A DNA stretch of 64,000 nucleotides from Paradesertivirga superstes. Lineage in GTDB: Bacteria; Bacteroidota; Bacteroidia; Sphingobacteriales; Sphingobacteriaceae. Below are positions 8,971-18,535 of this stretch, piece by piece. The stretch covers positions 248,001 through 312,000 of the forward strand of contig NZ_JBBJCN010000003.1 of the NCBI RefSeq assembly GCF_037622515.1, in the 5' to 3' direction. The notes under the pieces were generated by a model, which did no database searches, was not told the DNA's origin, and was given only the letters and a program-made list of their open reading frames with translations. The first letter of the stretch is position 1. Every line of letters begins with the position of its first letter. Position numbers and translations under genes: made by a program.

Positions 8971-9636
8971 ATGAGGCACACACTATCAATTTTCTTTTTA
9001 ATGACCATACTTATGACCAGTTGCAGTAATGAAAACCAGGGAGGGCGCAACACTAATAAAAGCGGCCCGGCTGCATCTAAACCACGAAAAACTATTTTAT
9101 TTTTTGGAAACAGTTTAACAGCAGGTTATGGTCTGGAGGATCCTGAAGAAGCCTTCCCGGCGGTGATTCAAAGAAAAATAGATTCTTTAAACCTTCCCTA
9201 TAAAGTTATTAATGCAGGTTTAAGCGGCGAGACAACCGCCGGTGGAGCAGTCAGAATAAATTGGTTATTAAAACAACAAATCGATGTTTTCGTATTGGAA
9301 TTAGGTGCTAATGACGGGTTGCGGGGCCTTAAAGTAAGCGAAACAAAAAAAAATCTCCAATCAATACTTGATACTGTAAAACTGAGATTTCCTAAGGCAA
9401 AACGTATTTTATTGGGGATGGAAGTCCCTCCAAATATGGGAGGAAAATATGTATCTGATTTTCGTGTGATCTTCAGGCAAATTGCAGAACAGAACAAAAT
9501 ACCTTTTGTACCCTTTATGCTGGAAGGCGTTGCAGGCAATGCAGAATTGAATTTAAGAGATGGTATTCATCCTACCGGCGAAGGGTATAGAATTGTTGCC
9601 GAAAATGTCTGGGAGGTATTGAAAAACGAATTGTAA
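8971..9636 (+). CDS. TesA-like GDSL/SGNH esterase, lipoprotein
   Basis: 221 residues. The signal MRHTLSIFFLMTILMTSC makes it a lipoprotein. SGNH-hydrolase blocks are present: FFGNSLTAGYG holds the nucleophile serine (GNSL in place of GDSL, the Ser kept), then the oxyanion glycine in NAGLSGETT, the block III Asn in ELGANDGLRG, and the Asp-His pair in DGIHPTGEGY near the end. TesA-like enzymes hydrolyse acyl esters and thioesters in the periplasm. The gene is divergent from the YbbA/YbbP-like exporter, an association seen in distant bacteria. Thus lipid handling is a fair inference. Confidence 0.85.
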   Translation: MRHTLSIFFLMTILMTSCSNENQGGRNTNKSGPAASKPRKTILFFGNSLTAGYGLEDPEEAFPAVIQRKIDSLNLPYKVINAGLSGETTAGGAVRINWLLKQQIDVFVLELGANDGLRGLKVSETKKNLQSILDTVKLRFPKAKRILLGMEVPPNMGGKYVSDFRVIFRQIAEQNKIPFVPFMLEGVAGNAELNLRDGIHPTGEGYRIVAENVWEVLKNEL

Positions 9637-9650
9637 TCGGGCACCTCTAA

Positions 9651-9688
9651 AAGAGAGATCTTAGGAATAACATCTATTGATCTCTCTT
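9651..9688. terminator. putative bidirectional terminator hairpin between the esterase and mqo
   Basis: A perfect 10 bp inverted repeat, AAGAGAGATC at 9651-9660 and GATCTCTCTT at 9679-9688, lies between two convergent genes. The 18-base loop and weak T runs make it less certain than the other terminators in the window. Confidence 0.45.
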
Positions 9689-9706
9689 CTTCAGCGAAAT
9701 AAATAA

Positions 9707-11221
9707 TTATTGAGAATATTCTGCGTGAGCTAGACCCAGTATTTCGGTGCTCCAGCTTCTTACCTCCTCCAGCAGTTGAGCGTCGCCGGCAAGAGATTTA
9801 CCATATGACGGAATCATGGTTCTTAACTTATTCTGCCATTCAGCAGATACTAAGCGATCTTTAAAGCACAAACTCAATAAGTTTATCATAATAGAAACCG
9901 CCGTTGAGGCCCCGGGTGAGGCGCCTAACAATGCCGCTATTGATCCGTCTTTGGAGCAAACCACCTCAGTTCCAAATTCCAGAATACCGCCTTCAACGGG
10001 ATCCTTTTTAATAACCTGAACTCGTTGCCCGGCAATTTCCAGTTCCCAGTCTTCTAGCCGTGCTTCGGGGAAAAACTCGCGTAAAGCCTCTATACGGTCC
10101 TCCGGCGACTGGCGTACCTGATCGATCAGATATTTTGTAAGAGGCATATTTTTTAAACCCGCCGCAAGCATCGGAACAAGGTTGGCGGCTTTGATTGACA
10201 ATGGCAGATCGAGTATCGATCCATTTTTTAAAAATTTAGTTGTAAATCCGGCGTAAGGGCCAAAAAGAAGCTCTTTCTTGTCTTTAATAATTCTAGTATC
10301 TAAATGAGGTACAGACATGGGAGGCGACCCTACAGGCGCCTTTCCATATACTTTAGCATAATGCTTTTCTATGATTTCCGGATTCGTGCAACGCAACCAT
10401 TGTCCGCTTACCGGGAATCCGCCAAAGCCTTTTCCTTCAGGAATGTCTGATTTTAACAACAATGGCAACGAACCTCCTCCGGCACCTATAAAAACAAAAT
10501 CAGCTTTTACTTTTCGTTTATCCCCGCTTTCCAATTCCTTCACTTTCACTTCCCATACAGCCTTCTTTTGCTTAAGATCCCGGACTTCATGATTAAAATT
10601 TAAAGTAACCCCGGGTAAAGATTTCAAATGATTAAACATGCAACGGGTCAGCGCACCGAAGTTAACATCTGTTCCAATATCCATCCGTGTGGCTGCCAGC
10701 TTTTCTGAGTTATCACGCCCCTGCATGATAAGGGGCATCCATTCCCTCAATTTACTTTCATCTTCAGTGTATTCCATTCCATGAAAAAGAACACATTGCT
10801 GTAAGGCATCAACGCGTTTCCGCAAAAAGTTTACATTTTTATGCCCCCACACAAAACTCATGTGCGGAATCTTCTGGATCCAGCTTTCAGGAAGTTTAAC
10901 CCTGTTATTTTGCACCAGGTGTGCCCAGAATTGTTTTGAAACTTCAAAAGATTCAGCAATTTTTATTGCTTTGTGTATTTCTACCGACCCATCTACAAGC
11001 TCCGGGGTGTAATTTAATTCGCAAAAAGCTGAGTGTCCGGTACCGGCATTGTTCCATGCATCCGAACTCTCCGCCGCCACGATATCCATACGTTCAAAAA
11101 TCTCGATGGTTAGTTCAGGATCAAGTTCCTTCAATAAAACGCCCAATGTGGCACTCATAATTCCGGCACCAATCAATACTACGTCGGTGTTCTTCTTTTT
11201 ACTTTTATCCTTTTTTGTCAT
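9707..11221 (-). CDS. mqo: malate:quinone oxidoreductase
   Basis: 504 residues from the ATG at 11221; an in-frame ATG 12 codons earlier adds a tail I consider less likely. Mqo is a peripheral-membrane FAD enzyme that oxidises malate to oxaloacetate and passes electrons to the quinone pool. The FAD-binding motif VVLIGAGIMSATLG is near the N terminus, and family blocks such as NNAGTGHSA, DVNFGALTR, FGPYAGF and ALLGASPGASTA follow. In this genome its quinol would be reoxidised by the alternative complex III encoded at 42-50 kb. It is monocistronic and converges on the esterase gene. Confidence 0.93.
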   Translation of the reverse strand: MTKKDKSKKKNTDVVLIGAGIMSATLGVLLKELDPELTIEIFERMDIVAAESSDAWNNAGTGHSAFCELNYTPELVDGSVEIHKAIKIAESFEVSKQFWAHLVQNNRVKLPESWIQKIPHMSFVWGHKNVNFLRKRVDALQQCVLFHGMEYTEDESKLREWMPLIMQGRDNSEKLAATRMDIGTDVNFGALTRCMFNHLKSLPGVTLNFNHEVRDLKQKKAVWEVKVKELESGDKRKVKADFVFIGAGGGSLPLLLKSDIPEGKGFGGFPVSGQWLRCTNPEIIEKHYAKVYGKAPVGSPPMSVPHLDTRIIKDKKELLFGPYAGFTTKFLKNGSILDLPLSIKAANLVPMLAAGLKNMPLTKYLIDQVRQSPEDRIEALREFFPEARLEDWELEIAGQRVQVIKKDPVEGGILEFGTEVVCSKDGSIAALLGASPGASTAVSIMINLLSLCFKDRLVSAEWQNKLRTMIPSYGKSLAGDAQLLEEVRSWSTEILGLAHAEYSQ

Positions 11222-11377
11222 GATTGTTAAGATGCAAGCTTTCAAAAAGCTTTTCATGAATAAATAAAATTCAAAGTAAAGTGTTTTTATAACATGAAAA
11301 GATTAAGCAATCATAGAAAACGCAGAAAATCAGCCTTTTGAAAGCAAACATTTTGAAAAGGCATATTTAAGAACAGT

Positions 11378-11788
11378 CTAATCTTCATCCTGGATCTTTC
11401 GTTCCTCAATTTTTGTTACAATTCTTCCCTTTTTCAAGCCTATCCGGATAAGTGCGTACAGGCTCATATAAAAATTGGCTATCCAAACAATGGAAAAGCC
11501 TGAAAGCAGATACCCTCTCCAATCGGTAAAAAGAAAATGAAACTCTGTAATAACAAGAAAAATAGCTGCCACATAATGGCTAAAGCAATACTCGCACGTG
11601 AAAAGATAAAAAAGCTTCCTTTTCAATAAGCTTTCACAGTCTTGAGAACGCGCAATACAATATTCACGGGGCTCCTTAAATATTTCCTCTTGCGTAACTG
11701 TCCAGGCAATACAAGCTACCGGAATAGAAAGCATAAACAGCCAGGTAATTTGAGTTGATAAATCCATTGTTATCATAGACAACATCAT
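11378..11788 (-). CDS. small membrane protein of unknown function (136 aa)
   Basis: About 136 residues, with several possible ATG starts within the first eight codons. Three hydrophobic segments (about 10-30, 68-87, 93-115) are followed by a basic C-terminal tail. The motif LFTCEYCFSHYVAAIF before the second helix resembles the TCPFC segment of DUF1360 membrane proteins; that is a weak similarity from memory. It has no operon partner; mqo begins 156 bp downstream. Confidence 0.5.
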   Translation of the reverse strand: MMLSMITMDLSTQITWLFMLSIPVACIAWTVTQEEIFKEPREYCIARSQDCESLLKRKLFYLFTCEYCFSHYVAAIFLVITEFHFLFTDWRGYLLSGFSIVWIANFYMSLYALIRIGLKKGRIVTKIEERKIQDED

Positions 11789-11998
11789 GATTAGTATTGT
11801 TTTAAGATATATTTCTGATTCATTAGCAACAAATCAGGGTATCGGACACGATTAACTAAAAAAGGCCAATATTCTATCTTGAATCTAATTTTTACACTAA
11901 ATGGAACATGTTAGCTATTAAGCTGTTGTAAATATGATCACTTATAAATAATAATTCTTTTTTATGATGTTTCCTTTTTATTCTTTATCTAATTTATT

Positions 11999-14509
11999 AT
12001 GCCCAAACAGATAAGGATCCTTCTAAAAGTCATAGGTATTGCTTTAGGAATAATTCTTGTTCTGTGGCTTGGGCTTGCGGCCTATATTACAATCAATAAG
12101 CAAAGTTTGTTAAAGGCTGTATCCTCAGAGTTAAACAACAGCATTACCGGAAAGCTATCTATAGAGAATATGGAACCTGCGCTTATACGGGGATTCCCAG
12201 GCATTTCTGTTTTATTAAAAAACGTATTGCTTCGCGACAGTTTATTTGAAAAACATGGGCATAATTTAATAAAGGCCAATGAGGTTTTTGTTGCACTTAA
12301 TATTTTTTCTTTAGTAGGAGGAAATACTGAAATTCAAAAATTAACCATAAGGGATGGCGAAGTTTATCTATTTACCGACAGCCTTGGTAAGAGCAACAAT
12401 TCTGTTTTGGTGAGGGGAAGCAAAAGCGATAAAAAAGGAAAAAGAAAACAGATAAACCGTATTGAGTTTAGGAATGTAAATTTCATTCAGGACAATCAAC
12501 AAAAGAAAAAACTTTTCAACTTTGATATACATTCGCTATCTGCAAAATTCGATTATAATAGTAAAGGCTGGAAAGGCGACATTCAGGCTAATATTAAAGT
12601 AAATTCATTAGCTTTTAATCGCGCCAGGGGAAGCTTTATACAAAACCAGAACGTAAAGGCAGACCTTGAAATGACCTATGCAGAAGCTTCAGGAATACTA
12701 CACATCCCATTACAGAATATAAAAATCGGGGAAGAGAAGTTTGATATAGGAGGTAATTTCCGATCGACAGAGAAAGCCTCAGACTTTAAGCTCACAATAG
12801 TTGCACCAGATATAAAGTTTAAAAATATCATTCCTTTTCTAACAAAAAACATATCAACTAAACTAGCCATCTACGACCTTAAAAAGCCTTTTTTTGCCAA
12901 AGCCGTAATCCAGGGAAGTTTAAAAAAGCGGGGCGACCCTAAAATATTGGTCACCTGGAACGTAAAAAATAATGATTTGACAATTTCTGGCGAAACAATT
13001 AATAACTGCAGTTTTACAGGGTATTTCAACAATGAGGTTAAAAGTGGTTCAGGCTATAATGATATTAATTCTGCCATTGGTTTTGCTAACTTAAAAGGGA
13101 GCTACTACACTATTCCATTTACATCTGATACATTAAGGGTTGTGAATTTGAAAAAACCGGTTATAGAAGGCCGGTTCCAATCGAATTTTGCGCTTGATAA
13201 ATTAAACAATATATCGGGATCAGAAAGCTTTCATTTCCACAAAGGTACAGCCCGGTTAAATATATTGTACAGGGCTCCTTACAATAAAAGCAAAAGCATT
13301 GAACCTTATATTAACGGCACATTAAAGTTAAATAATGCAACCTTAAATTATCATCCAAGAGACCTTACTTTCTCAGGAATTAGTGGAATATTCTTATTCA
13401 AAGGCCAGGATCTGTTTCTGCAAAACCTTCAGGCAAAAAGCGGCAGCAGCAGCTTTGTCATGGATGGTTCTCTGAAGAATTTTCTTAATTTATATTACAC
13501 CGATCCCAAAAAAATCATATTAGACTGGCATGTAAAAAGTCCGCAGATTAACCTCAGCGAATTCCTGGTTTTTCTTGCCAGGCGAAAAACTGTTCAAAGA
13601 AAGGTCTCCAACAACCGATCAACAACACGCCTGTTTAACCAGCTGGACAGGGTACTTACAGAAGCAAATATTCATGTTGAGTTGGAAGCGGGTAAACTAA
13701 TTTATCGCAGATTTGAGGCTAACAGGGTCCATTCCAGTATTTTGATGAAAAAAACCGGCATAGACCTTCAGGATGTCAGTTTTAATCATGCTGACGGAAG
13801 ATTGCAGATTAATGGCCTTATTGATCAATCAGGGTCCATTAATCGATTTAATATTGACACACGGATCATTAATGTTAATATTACTAAACTGTTTTATGCC
13901 TTCGAAAATTTTGGCCAGGACGCAATTGCCTATCAGAATTTAAGAGGAGTATTCAATTCCAGAACAATGGTTTCGGGTGTAATAAGAGACAACGGACAAA
14001 TGGTTCCAAAATCCATTAATGGCTCTGTGATCTTCGACATTAAGAATGGCGCTCTTTTAAATTTTGAGCCTATGCAAAAAGTAGGAAACTTCGCTTTTCC
14101 AAACCGAGATTTTTCCAACATATTATTTTCCAGTTTAAAAACCACCCTGGATATAAATGGTAGCAAAATAACAATTCACCCTATGTATATCCAGTCCAGT
14201 GTGCTGAATTTATATATTGAAGGAATTTATGGAATACCCACCGGGACAGATATTGCACTTCGAATACCTCTTCGTAATCCTAAGAGAGACATCGGTCTAT
14301 CGGACAGCTTAAAAAGGGAAAGGTTTGACAATGGAATTGTAATTAATTTAAGAGGGCAGGATGATGAAAACGGCAACGTAAAATTTAAGCTCGGCAAAAA
14401 AGAAGAAGAAGGAGAAATTGATGAAAAAGAAGCAAAAGAAAGAGAAAAACTGGATAAAGAGAGAGAGAGAACATTAAGGAGAGAGGAACGAAAAGAGAGA
14501 CGGCTTTAA
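11999..14509 (+). CDS. AsmA family protein
   Basis: 836 residues. One N-terminal membrane anchor (about 7-29) is followed by a long region of repeated beta-strand segments ending in an AsmA_2-type C-terminal domain (GVFNSRTMVSGVIRDNGQM through GIPTGTDIALRIPL). A strongly charged tail of Glu/Lys/Arg closes it (last 40 residues). AsmA-like proteins are bridge-like tubes thought to carry phospholipids between the inner and outer membranes. The gene stands alone with about 200 bp of AT-rich DNA upstream. Confidence 0.82.
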   Translation: MPKQIRILLKVIGIALGIILVLWLGLAAYITINKQSLLKAVSSELNNSITGKLSIENMEPALIRGFPGISVLLKNVLLRDSLFEKHGHNLIKANEVFVALNIFSLVGGNTEIQKLTIRDGEVYLFTDSLGKSNNSVLVRGSKSDKKGKRKQINRIEFRNVNFIQDNQQKKKLFNFDIHSLSAKFDYNSKGWKGDIQANIKVNSLAFNRARGSFIQNQNVKADLEMTYAEASGILHIPLQNIKIGEEKFDIGGNFRSTEKASDFKLTIVAPDIKFKNIIPFLTKNISTKLAIYDLKKPFFAKAVIQGSLKKRGDPKILVTWNVKNNDLTISGETINNCSFTGYFNNEVKSGSGYNDINSAIGFANLKGSYYTIPFTSDTLRVVNLKKPVIEGRFQSNFALDKLNNISGSESFHFHKGTARLNILYRAPYNKSKSIEPYINGTLKLNNATLNYHPRDLTFSGISGIFLFKGQDLFLQNLQAKSGSSSFVMDGSLKNFLNLYYTDPKKIILDWHVKSPQINLSEFLVFLARRKTVQRKVSNNRSTTRLFNQLDRVLTEANIHVELEAGKLIYRRFEANRVHSSILMKKTGIDLQDVSFNHADGRLQINGLIDQSGSINRFNIDTRIINVNITKLFYAFENFGQDAIAYQNLRGVFNSRTMVSGVIRDNGQMVPKSINGSVIFDIKNGALLNFEPMQKVGNFAFPNRDFSNILFSSLKTTLDINGSKITIHPMYIQSSVLNLYIEGIYGIPTGTDIALRIPLRNPKRDIGLSDSLKRERFDNGIVINLRGQDDENGNVKFKLGKKEEEGEIDEKEAKEREKLDKERERTLRREERKERRL

Positions 14510-14634
14510 ATAACTTAAAGGCGAGAAATACATTTTGCGCCTTCTTTACCCATTTATTTGGCATACCAAACTAAATTTCAAAACCACAAAACACTCTCTA
14601 ATTTACAGGGTTATTATTAAAACATTTCAGAACT

Positions 14635-14955
14635 ATGGAAAATTCAATAATTAACAGGCTTTCAGATACTTTAAACAGTTCCATTCTTCAGGAAAATGAA
14701 AATGCCAATGTTGGAACATCAGAACGCATTATTTCGGTAGGTGCCGGAGCTTTTATAGCTTTAAAGGGTATAAGTAATATATTTTCACATCCCTTATTAG
14801 CTTTAACAGAATTAGGATCAGGTGGGCTGCTTCTGTATAGGGGTCTAACAGGTTATTGCCCGGTGAAAGATAAATTTGAAAAAATGGAACATCACAATAT
14901 CCCGCTAAGTTCTCCGACAGTACCCGTTACTACGATGCCTATTGAATCGTATTAA
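14635..14955 (+). CDS. DUF2892 (YgaP-like transmembrane domain) protein
   Basis: 106 residues. After a 30-residue soluble start, ERIISVGAGAFIALKGI opens a helical hairpin of two membrane segments ending in the family motif LLLYRGLTGYCPV. This is the YgaP-type DUF2892 domain, which occurs alone or fused to rhodanese. Here no rhodanese is attached. A strong intrinsic terminator follows 11 bp after the stop. Function unknown. Confidence 0.75.
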   Translation: MENSIINRLSDTLNSSILQENENANVGTSERIISVGAGAFIALKGISNIFSHPLLALTELGSGGLLLYRGLTGYCPVKDKFEKMEHHNIPLSSPTVPVTTMPIESY

Positions 14956-14966
14956 AAACATTAAAG

Positions 14967-14989
14967 CCTCCCTTTCGGGGAGGTTTTTA
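14967..14989 (+). terminator. intrinsic terminator after the DUF2892 gene
   Basis: CCTCCC at 14967-14972 pairs with GGGAGG at 14978-14983 around a five-base loop, followed by TTTTTA. A textbook rho-independent terminator. Confidence 0.88.
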
Positions 14990-14990
14990 T

Positions 14991-15300
14991 TATAAATTTT
15001 CTCCAGGGTTCATCACAAAAAGCTTCTTAGAAACCATTCTTGAAGGGGTAAATACTGTAAATATCTGTAATCGTTCGGTAATTAACCTTTGCAAACAGAA
15101 GCTGTTGTGCCAAATAAGGTCTTGATAATTCGCCAAGTAATAAGATGTCTTATTTAATTTGCAATACTCGATAGTACTACTCTCAAATCGCTATTGAAGA
15201 CTAAAGACAGAGTGCTTTGTAATTAATTTTCTTTCAACTGCATTTCTTTTATACATTTATAAAATCTATTGAATACAATTCTTATTTGGCTTTTTCACAT
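14991..15300. other. gene-free stretch, 310 bp
   Basis: Very AT-rich DNA between a terminator and the next lipoprotein gene. I see no open reading frame with protein-like composition, no RNA gene and no clear promoter pair. It presumably holds the promoter of the downstream gene. Confidence 0.5.
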
Positions 15301-16029
15301 ATGAAACCTATAACCTTAAAACATTTTTTTATACTGTTAGCAGTAACATTTGCAATATCCTGTAAAAAAGGCGATTCGCCTGAAACAGAAAAGATCACAA
15401 ATGGTCATGGAAACATATCATACTTTGCCAAAGCTTTGGTTACAGGGGTTAAAACATCTGCGTTGAAGTCTAACACCATTTTGTCAACGGTTTCTGTTGA
15501 CTGGTCCTCCGCATCTATTTATGTAGAAAAAATATCGTTCGTGGGTAAGAGCAGTAATCTGCTTGATACTACTATAGTGATAGAGAAGAACATGAACATT
15601 TTTAATTTAGATGCTATGGCAGGAGTAATCAAATTACCCTCTGGTTCTTATAAGGATGTAAAAGTTAAACTATTCTTAAAGAAATCGCCAAAATCTGCAT
15701 TAGCATTCAATCTTAGGGGGACATTCATGAATACTAAGGGTACAAAAGACAGCTTGATAGTGGCAAGCTCATTACCTTTCGAGGCTAATCTTGGAGTTAA
15801 CGACATTACGCTTAATCCTTCCGATAATTATAAAGTCACCGTCACCTTTGATTTAAATAAAGTATTGACAGATATCTCAGCTTCTTTAATAGAAACTGTT
15901 AATACCAATTTAGGTACCAATGGACTCAGAACCTATGTTATCTGGAAAGGCGGGTCTCAGGATGTGCCGTTGTTCAACAAGGTTACTACGAACTGGCAAA
16001 CTGTGTCTAGTGTTGTTATTTCCAAATAA
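15301..16029 (+). CDS. lipoprotein of unknown function (DUF4382-like)
   Basis: 242 residues from the ATG at 15301, preferred to one at 15286 because it gives a compact lipoprotein signal (MKPITLKHFF...AISC). The mature part alternates beta strands and contains LPSGSYKDVKVKLFL. That is similar to DUF4382-type carbohydrate-binding-like lipoproteins, where residues after a PxGxY segment describe a beta sandwich. The assignment is tentative. It appears monocistronic. Confidence 0.55.
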   Translation: MKPITLKHFFILLAVTFAISCKKGDSPETEKITNGHGNISYFAKALVTGVKTSALKSNTILSTVSVDWSSASIYVEKISFVGKSSNLLDTTIVIEKNMNIFNLDAMAGVIKLPSGSYKDVKVKLFLKKSPKSALAFNLRGTFMNTKGTKDSLIVASSLPFEANLGVNDITLNPSDNYKVTVTFDLNKVLTDISASLIETVNTNLGTNGLRTYVIWKGGSQDVPLFNKVTTNWQTVSSVVISK

Positions 16030-16558
16030 CCCGATACATAAGCACACTCGGCATTTTGGATAACCTCCTTAAATAAATAAGTTCGAAAACGCTTTAAGAA
16101 AACTTCGTGAACATCGTTGAACACATGATTTTTGTTAGTATGGCATTATTAAGATGAACAGTTAATCACTCCAGCTTATAATTGCACTTATTTCCAGGCA
16201 TTCATCCAGATAGTCCAGCAGGTTGTATTTATACTTTCCGGAGGTTTGTATCCATGCTGCGAAATATTCAGCTGATCCCCTCTCTTATTCCTGATTGAAT
16301 TAGCTCTAACTTTTCATTATCTCCCTCTGCAATCCGGGTTCCTTTCTCCGAGCAATCCTTTCCTACCTGGATTCTTCAAAACCCATAATTGCGCTTACCT
16401 TTGCTATTATCATTTTTGGTAAAGCTACTAGCACTAAACTTACCAGATTTAAGTTTTTTATATCGTACCGTTACCATTTTACTTTGTTACCCGAGCTATT
16501 CAAAAAGCATCACACGAGGGAAAGAAACAAAGTTTAAAATTTTACAACAAATCAAAGC
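16030..16558. other. gene-free stretch, 529 bp, possibly with gene debris
   Basis: No complete gene. On the reverse strand between about 16390 and 16165 the three frames give short protein-like pieces broken by stops, such as EKGTRIAEGDNEKLELIQSG and YKPPESINTTCW. This could be the trace of a decayed gene, but I recognise no family. The last 100 bp should contain the hemW promoter. Confidence 0.35.
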
Positions 16559-17689
16559 ATGGCCGGAATCTACCTCCATATCCCCTTCTGTAAAAAAGCA
16601 TGTCATTATTGCGATTTCCATTTCACTACGTCGCTTAAATACAAAGATGAGCTTTTGCATGCCATGATGCGGGAACTTGACTTACAAAAAAAGTATCTCG
16701 GTCCGACAAGCATCGAAACAATTTACTTCGGCGGTGGTACTCCTTCCCTCATTGGGGCGGGTGAAATTCAACGATTAATTGATAAAATCCATCAGATTTA
16801 TACCGTGAGTTCTGATCCTGAGATCACACTAGAAGCTAATCCGGACGATTTGGATACTGCTTCGGTTCAGGCTTTAAAGTATACCACTATCAATCGGCTC
16901 AGCATCGGAATCCAGTCGTTTTTTGAAGAAGACCTGCTTTGGATGAACAGGGCCCATAATGCCACGGAAGCCGACAGTTCTGTGAAACGAGTTCAGGATG
17001 CCGGGTTTGAAAACATCACTTTGGATTTGATTTATGGCTATCCATTATTAAGCGATGATAAGTGGAGGTCGAACATGCAAAAAGTCATTGCCATGAAAAT
17101 CCCCCATGTTTCGGCTTATGCTATGACTGTTGAAGCGAAAACTGCCCTCGCGTCATTTATTAATAAAGGTAAGCAGCCGGCAATGAATGAATCCCAGAGT
17201 GCCAGAAACTATTTGTCTCTTATCGAAACACTTTCAAATGCGGGCTTTGAACACTATGAAACTTCAAACTTTGCAAAACCCGGCTGCTATTCAAAACACA
17301 ACACAAATTATTGGAAAGGCGTTTCTTACTTGGGCGTTGGTCCCTCAGCACATTCTTTTAATGGCGCAACCAGGCAATGGAATGTAGCCAATAATGCAAA
17401 ATACATTGATGGGATTCTAAAAGGAAATATCCCTGCCGAACAGGAAATTCTCACTATCACAAATCGGGTGAACGAGTACATCATGACATCCTTACGAACG
17501 CAGTGGGGCATGGATCTGATTAAAATTGAAAATGAATTTGGGCCTGATTATAAAAAACAAATTGAGGCCCCGTTGAAACAGTTTATAGAAAAAAAACATA
17601 TCATTTTAAAAAACAATACGGTAATTCTTACAACAGAGGGTAAACTTTTCGCAGACCGGATCAGCTCCGAATTATTTTTATCGGAGTAG
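16559..17689 (+). CDS. hemW: HemW, radical SAM heme chaperone
   Basis: 376 residues, the length of HemW. The radical SAM cluster motif is CKKACHYCDF at about residues 10-19: CxxxCxxC followed by a non-Cys residue pair, the HemW pattern, where true HemN oxidases have CxxxCxxCxC. The glycine-rich SAM motif YFGGGTPS and the C-terminal HemN domain (from about residue 290) are present. HemW binds heme and is linked to heme delivery into respiratory enzymes; it is often mis-annotated as oxygen-independent coproporphyrinogen oxidase. That role fits the large heme-protein cluster at 34-50 kb. Confidence 0.9.
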   Translation: MAGIYLHIPFCKKACHYCDFHFTTSLKYKDELLHAMMRELDLQKKYLGPTSIETIYFGGGTPSLIGAGEIQRLIDKIHQIYTVSSDPEITLEANPDDLDTASVQALKYTTINRLSIGIQSFFEEDLLWMNRAHNATEADSSVKRVQDAGFENITLDLIYGYPLLSDDKWRSNMQKVIAMKIPHVSAYAMTVEAKTALASFINKGKQPAMNESQSARNYLSLIETLSNAGFEHYETSNFAKPGCYSKHNTNYWKGVSYLGVGPSAHSFNGATRQWNVANNAKYIDGILKGNIPAEQEILTITNRVNEYIMTSLRTQWGMDLIKIENEFGPDYKKQIEAPLKQFIEKKHIILKNNTVILTTEGKLFADRISSELFLSE

Positions 17690-17822
17690 TAAATGAACGC
17701 GAGTTGCATCTTCCATCCTGATTATTAGACCAATATCGAAAATTTCACTACAATCTACTTTCAATCTTTATAGGAGCGGGTTGGAAAAACTCCCTTCTTC
17801 GCTGCCTGCCTTAACTCATTTT

Positions 17823-17860
17823 TTAGACTTACGAAGTCATTGAGACTTCGTTAAGTCTAA
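17823..17860. repeat. long hairpin between hemW and the fasciclin gene
   Basis: TTAGACTTACGAAGTC (17823-17838) pairs with GACTTCGTTAAGTCTAA (17844-17860) with one bulged base and a five-base loop. It lacks a good T run downstream on the plus strand, so it may be a weak terminator, a processing site or a small repeat element. Confidence 0.55.
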
Positions 17861-17971
17861 GTATTCGAATTTCTCTTTAACAGCAGACACTTATAAAAAT
17901 ACGCGGCCCAAAAAATCCAGGCCACTATAATTCTCCGTAATTCTTCATGACTATAAATTAAACTATACATC

Positions 17972-18517
17972 ATGAAGAAAATTTTTACTGTAATAGCATT
18001 AGCAGCTAGTGTAATTACATCTCAATCGTTCGCGCAGAAAACTAAAATGGTAGGCGGTGCAGCAATGTATCCTACAAAAGACATTGTAGATAATGCTGTC
18101 AATTCCAAAGACCATACTACATTGGTTGCTGCCGTAAAAGCTGCCGGATTGGTGGAAACCCTTAAATCAGAAGGCCCGTTTACCGTATTTGCTCCAACCA
18201 ACGCTGCATTTGATAAATTGCCTGAAGGAACCGTTGCCACTCTGGTTAAACCAGAAAATAAAGCGATGCTTAGCTCTATTTTAACTTATCATGTTCTGGC
18301 CGGCAAATTGAGCTCTGCTGAAATTGCTGCAGCTATTAAAGCAGGCCGCGGGACTGCGGAATTTAAAACCATACAGGGTGGAAGAATTTGGGCGATGATG
18401 AAAGGAAAAGACCTCATTTTAAAAGATGAAAAAGGCGGAATGTCTAAAGTCACAATAGCCGACGTATTTCAGAAAAACGGAGTAATACACGTTATTGAGA
18501 CAGTAATAATGCCTTAA
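17972..18517 (+). CDS. fasciclin (FAS1) domain secreted protein
   Basis: 181 residues with a signal peptide ending near ITSQSFAQ (about residue 22). One FAS1 domain fills the rest: the H1 box FTVFAPTNAAFDKLP and the YHV segment (TYHVLAGK), closing with NGVIHVIETVIMP. FAS1 domains mediate adhesion or protein-protein contact at the cell surface or in the periplasm. Single-domain secreted forms are frequent in Bacteroidota. The gene is alone, ending in a clear terminator. Confidence 0.9.
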   Translation: MKKIFTVIALAASVITSQSFAQKTKMVGGAAMYPTKDIVDNAVNSKDHTTLVAAVKAAGLVETLKSEGPFTVFAPTNAAFDKLPEGTVATLVKPENKAMLSSILTYHVLAGKLSSAEIAAAIKAGRGTAEFKTIQGGRIWAMMKGKDLILKDEKGGMSKVTIADVFQKNGVIHVIETVIMP

Positions 18518-18535
18518 GTAATTTAGGATGACCCG

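Noticed and set aside
8971..9636. GNSL in place of GDSL in the esterase as a lost active site
   Set aside because: The nucleophile is the serine, which is kept, and the other blocks are intact.
11333..11361. Inverted repeat GCCTTTT/AAAAGGC upstream of mqo
   Set aside because: Stem of only 7 bp, wide loop and no following T run; not strong enough to list as a terminator.
16389..16667. 92-residue open frame before hemW
   Set aside because: It overlaps the proven start of hemW in another frame and shows no family features.
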